DNA of 22,270 nucleotides from contig CAYHEX010000031.1 in the NCBI GenBank assembly GCA_964355365.1, positions 1-22,270 of the forward strand, in the 5' to 3' direction. The position numbers and the translations under genes are program-made. The stretch's first letter is position 1. Each line of letters begins with the position of its first letter. Positions 22,201 to 22,270 of the stretch are shown here, piece after piece. The notes under the pieces are model-generated. The model worked only from the letters and a program-made list of their open reading frames with translations, ran no database searches and was not told the origin of the DNA. Origin of the DNA: SCUN01 sp964355365. Its GTDB lineage: Bacteria > Acidobacteriota > Vicinamibacteria > Vicinamibacterales > SCN-69-37.

Positions 22201-22270
22201 CGATGGCCCTCACAGCGGCCGCGGTCATCGTCGGCGCCGGTGTCATCTTGTTCGACCCCATCTTCCAGGG
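19221..22270 (+). CDS. RND-family efflux permease (AcrB-like), truncated by window end
   Basis: The open frame from ATG 19221 runs 1016 codons to the window end without a stop, so the C-terminus is missing by a few dozen residues at most (family length about 1030-1080). Features are TM1 (LTPLVIVTSLLLGIDAII), then LPREEEPQI, and the first periplasmic porter domain. The TM4 motif FSIGILVDDAIVVVEN has the proton-relay Asp411 and Asp412 (AcrB Asp407/Asp408). Near the end is IVVRNSIILVDF, with Arg961 where AcrB has Lys940. The acidic pair argues for a proton-driven drug or hydrophobic-compound (HAE-type) exporter rather than a CusA-type metal pump. It couples to the adaptor gene by ATGA overlap. 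The exact substrate is unknown. Confidence 0.92.
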   Translation, partial: MSAPVGLAGRLAGAFLHSKLTPLVIVTSLLLGIDAIISLPREEEPQIIVPMIDVFVNLPGASPTEVEQRITRPLERRLWEIPGVEYLYSTSSPGRSMLVVRFIVGQDEERALVRLNQKLAGSAGELPPGASAPMVKSRSIDDVPVMALTLWGKGYDDVRLRQMAGQLRDSIKEVPDISEVTLIGGRPRQVSVDLDPTTLDARGLDPLGVWQALTRSNVRQAAGQLLNSNQSRALEAGSWPTSTPMLRDVVVGMSGGAPVHLGDVATVTDAGGEPEDYVAFHSKASQSFPAVTLAIAKRKGTNAIALTRRIEEKLDTVRGYLVPSDLQVTVTRNYGESAEQKSNELLWHMLLAVISVSLLIWFALGRRESVVVMTAIPVTLALTLFVFYLYGYTLNRITLFALIFSIGILVDDAIVVVENLVRHARLAGGAMTDAIAIRAVDEVGNPTILATLTVVAAILPMAFVGGLMGPYMRPIPIGASAAMLFSLAVAFIVTPWAAVRLLKHSGEHGVEKEGKFTQLYRAMMARLIRDTRSRWIFLTSVAVLLVGSAALVPLGFVKVKMLPFDNKSELQVVVRLPDNAPLESTARVATSLATEALKDPDVVSAQSYAGTSSPYTFNGLVRHYFLRQQPNLADVQIQLTPKEDRWEQSHAIAKRLRAALLPMATALGATIQVVEVPPGPPVLQTLVAEVYGPDPERRLDLARRVKSVFDTTPGVVDTDWYVETSKPKWRLDVDQEKAAAAGLSASDVSNVVSMGGAGSPAGLLHDPQAREDVPIVLRLPKHLRGSLDAVQSLRVQGRERVAVGELTTSVAAEDEPSVYHKNLQPVTYVTGDIAGQVESPVYAILQMNKAIAATPGPTGQPVEIFNATLPTNSAEYAMKWDGEWHITYEVFRDLGIAFAAVLILIYILVVGWFQSFATPMTIMMAIPFSLVGILPAHALGGAFFTATSMIGFIAGAGIVVRNSIILVDFVELRISDGMALEDAVIDAGAVRFRPMALTAAAVIVGAGVILFDPIFQ

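Noticed and set aside
1..22270. Mobile element or recently transferred island
   Set aside because: No transposase, integrase, tRNA, direct repeat boundary or base-composition break is visible to me.

Overview
The window is high-GC bacterial DNA, densely packed with genes and without any RNA gene, insertion sequence, integrase or CRISPR array that I can see. The best guess for the host is an Acidobacteriota member, perhaps Vicinamibacteria. This rests on three things: a ~1030-residue TonB-dependent receptor with a carboxypeptidase-regulatory-like N-terminal domain, small secreted 'FSGKW' proteins, and a Planctomycetes/Acidobacteria-type CXXCH haem-binding domain protein. That is inference from gene content, not a phylogenetic result.

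Layout. Positions 1-94 hold the end of a MacB/FtsX-type permease gene, closed by a clear terminator. A small Gly-rich secreted protein follows (179-661) with its own terminator, which is embedded in AATCGG-type short repeats. Two periplasmic redox genes then diverge from one shared CATG: a c-type haem protein (822-1373, minus) and an azurin-like cupredoxin (1372-1836, plus). The cupredoxin gene overlaps the start of the TonB-dependent receptor gene (1826-4918).

From 10801 down to 4932 a minus-strand run holds eight genes in the order: small helical protein, TesA-like esterase, YbbA-like ATPase, YbbP-like permease, DksA/TraR zinc-finger protein, ferritin-like protein, FolK, and an antibiotic-biosynthesis-monooxygenase-fold protein. 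The tesA-ybbA-ybbP trio matches a widely conserved neighbourhood, and several start and stop codons overlap. A candidate internal promoter precedes the DksA-like gene.

On the plus strand, an APC amino-acid permease, a PLP aminotransferase and a membrane hybrid histidine kinase (HK-REC-REC-HPt) follow in tight order (10822-15789). The kinase gene converges with, and overlaps by 30 bases, a minus-strand pair encoding an ECF sigma factor and a zinc-type anti-sigma factor (16610-15760). Diverging from the sigma gene is a tripartite efflux operon: TolC-type outer-membrane factor, HlyD-type lipoprotein adaptor, and an RND pump cut by the window end (16681-22270).

None of this is a proven new system. 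The most interesting units are the cytochrome/cupredoxin/receptor cluster with shared start codons and a missing copper axial Met, the transporter-aminotransferase-phosphorelay operon with a degenerate first receiver, and the sigma/anti-sigma pair facing an efflux pump. Start codons with -10-like boxes only ~10-12 bases upstream recur and hint at short-leader or leaderless transcripts.
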